From: Kiritimatiellia bacterium
Lineage (GTDB): Bacteria > Verrucomicrobiota > Kiritimatiellia > RFP12 > UBA1067
Length of the DNA: 5,276 nt
Assembly: GCA_017459225.1 (NCBI GenBank)
Contig: JAFUDL010000373.1
Coordinates: 1 to 5,276 of the forward strand
Direction of reading: 5' to 3'
Positions 4,805 through 5,276 of this stretch are shown here, piece by piece. A program made the translations under genes and the position numbers. The notes under the pieces are model-generated. The model did no database searches, had not been told where the DNA came from, and was given only the letters and a program-made list of their open reading frames with translations. Numbering within the stretch: position 1 is the first letter of the stretch; each line of letters starts with the position of its first letter.

Positions 4805-5276
4805 CGACCATCCTCCCATCTGTCGCCGTCCTTGAACTGACCTACCGCTGCAACCATGCGTGCAGGTTCTGTTCGTGTCCGTGGTTTGCGGGGATGCTGA
4901 AGCCGGGGCAGGAGATGGAGGTCGGCGAATGGAAGCGCCTCGTCGAGGCATATTCGGCGGCGGGCGTGACGCAGTTTTCGTTCACGGGCGGCGAGGCGCT
5001 CTTGAAGGAAGGATGCCTTGAGCTGATGGACTTCGCGGCGAAACGTGCGAAGGTCGGTCTGCTCTCGAACGGACGCGCGATGACGGAGGACGTGCTGCGG
5101 TTCTGCGCCGAACGCGGCATCCACGTTCTAATGAGCATGCCGGGATTGCGGTCGTTCGCGGCGAACACCGACAGCGACACGCCCGTCGAGCACATTCTCT
5201 CCATGTTCTGCAAGGCGCGCGAACTCGGCTGTGCGACAACGGTCGGCGTCGCCGTCACGAAGCTCAACTTGCCGGA
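4801..5276 (+). CDS. Radical SAM enzyme, N-terminal part (3' end outside the window)
   Basis: Reading from the ATG at 4801 gives 158 residues with no stop before the right edge. ELTYRCNHACRFCSCPW carries the CxxxCxxC cluster (Cys17, Cys21, Cys24) that binds the SAM-cleaving [4Fe-4S] centre. FTGGEAL (61-67) is the GGE SAM-binding motif, LLSNGR (87-92) fits the next barrel strand, and VLMSMPGL (109-116) plus TTVGVAVTKLNLP (146-158) fit later strands. This spacing resembles the SPASM/twitch-type enzymes (peptide maturases, sulfatase-maturing enzymes), but the C-terminal cluster that would prove it is outside the window. It is cytoplasmic and oxygen-sensitive, consistent with an anaerobe. No convincing ribosome-binding site precedes it, and the ATGA overlap suggests translational coupling to the zinc-ribbon/SH3 gene. 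Substrate unknown. Confidence 0.93.
   Translation, partial: MTTILPSVAVLELTYRCNHACRFCSCPWFAGMLKPGQEMEVGEWKRLVEAYSAAGVTQFSFTGGEALLKEGCLELMDFAAKRAKVGLLSNGRAMTEDVLRFCAERGIHVLMSMPGLRSFAANTDSDTPVEHILSMFCKARELGCATTVGVAVTKLNLP

Noticed and set aside
4516..5124. Long minus-strand open frame opposite the right-hand genes
   Set aside because: It lies antisense to the SH3b end and the radical SAM gene with its CxxxCxxC and GGE motifs. It has no domain signal and looks like a GC-rich shadow frame.

Overview
The window is a GC-rich bacterial fragment with four protein-coding genes, all on the + strand, in two translationally coupled pairs separated by a 261-base gap that holds a structured repeat. No rRNA, tRNA, CRISPR array or recognisable prophage gene was seen. 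The organism is probably an uncultured anaerobic or host-associated bacterium. The style of the first gene (REP-associated transposase domain plus a DprA/SLOG-like tail) and of the zinc-ribbon/SH3 gene reminds me of the Verrucomicrobiota/Lentisphaerota/Kiritimatiellota group. That placement is recollection of family style, not proof.

Left pair (1-3736). A gene already open at the left edge encodes a Y1/HUH transposase-like domain of the RAYT (REP-associated tyrosine transposase) type with its catalytic residues intact (HxH, and Tyr followed by Asn at +4). It is followed by about 100 residues that look like a degenerate DprA/SLOG-type Rossmann fold. Its last codons lie in a GC-rich, bulged, REP-like hairpin, and its stop overlaps (ATGA) the start of a 940-residue UvrD/Rep-type superfamily 1A helicase. 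The helicase has every core motif plus an unassigned helical C-terminal extension of about 250 residues. Together the two genes offer a single-strand nuclease/transposase fold, a possible ssDNA- or nucleotide-binding fold, and a 3'-5' helicase motor. Whether they work together or are merely neighbours is open.

Gap (3737-3997). The helicase stop codon sits inside an imperfect inverted repeat of about 180 bp (3713-3894). It carries two GC-rich hairpins in opposite orientation, with reverse-complementary loops and a compensatory base-pair difference between copies. This looks like a REP doublet (BIME-like) or small MITE. After it comes a candidate promoter whose -10 box lies in a 17-bp dyad and ends 7 bases before the preferred ATG of the next gene, suggesting a leaderless or nearly leaderless transcript.

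Right pair (3998-5276). A 268-residue protein with a four-cysteine zinc ribbon and a bacterial SH3-like segment overlaps (ATGA) a radical SAM enzyme that runs off the right edge. The pair resembles an enzyme plus accessory-protein unit, but no substrate peptide or pathway can be named from this window.
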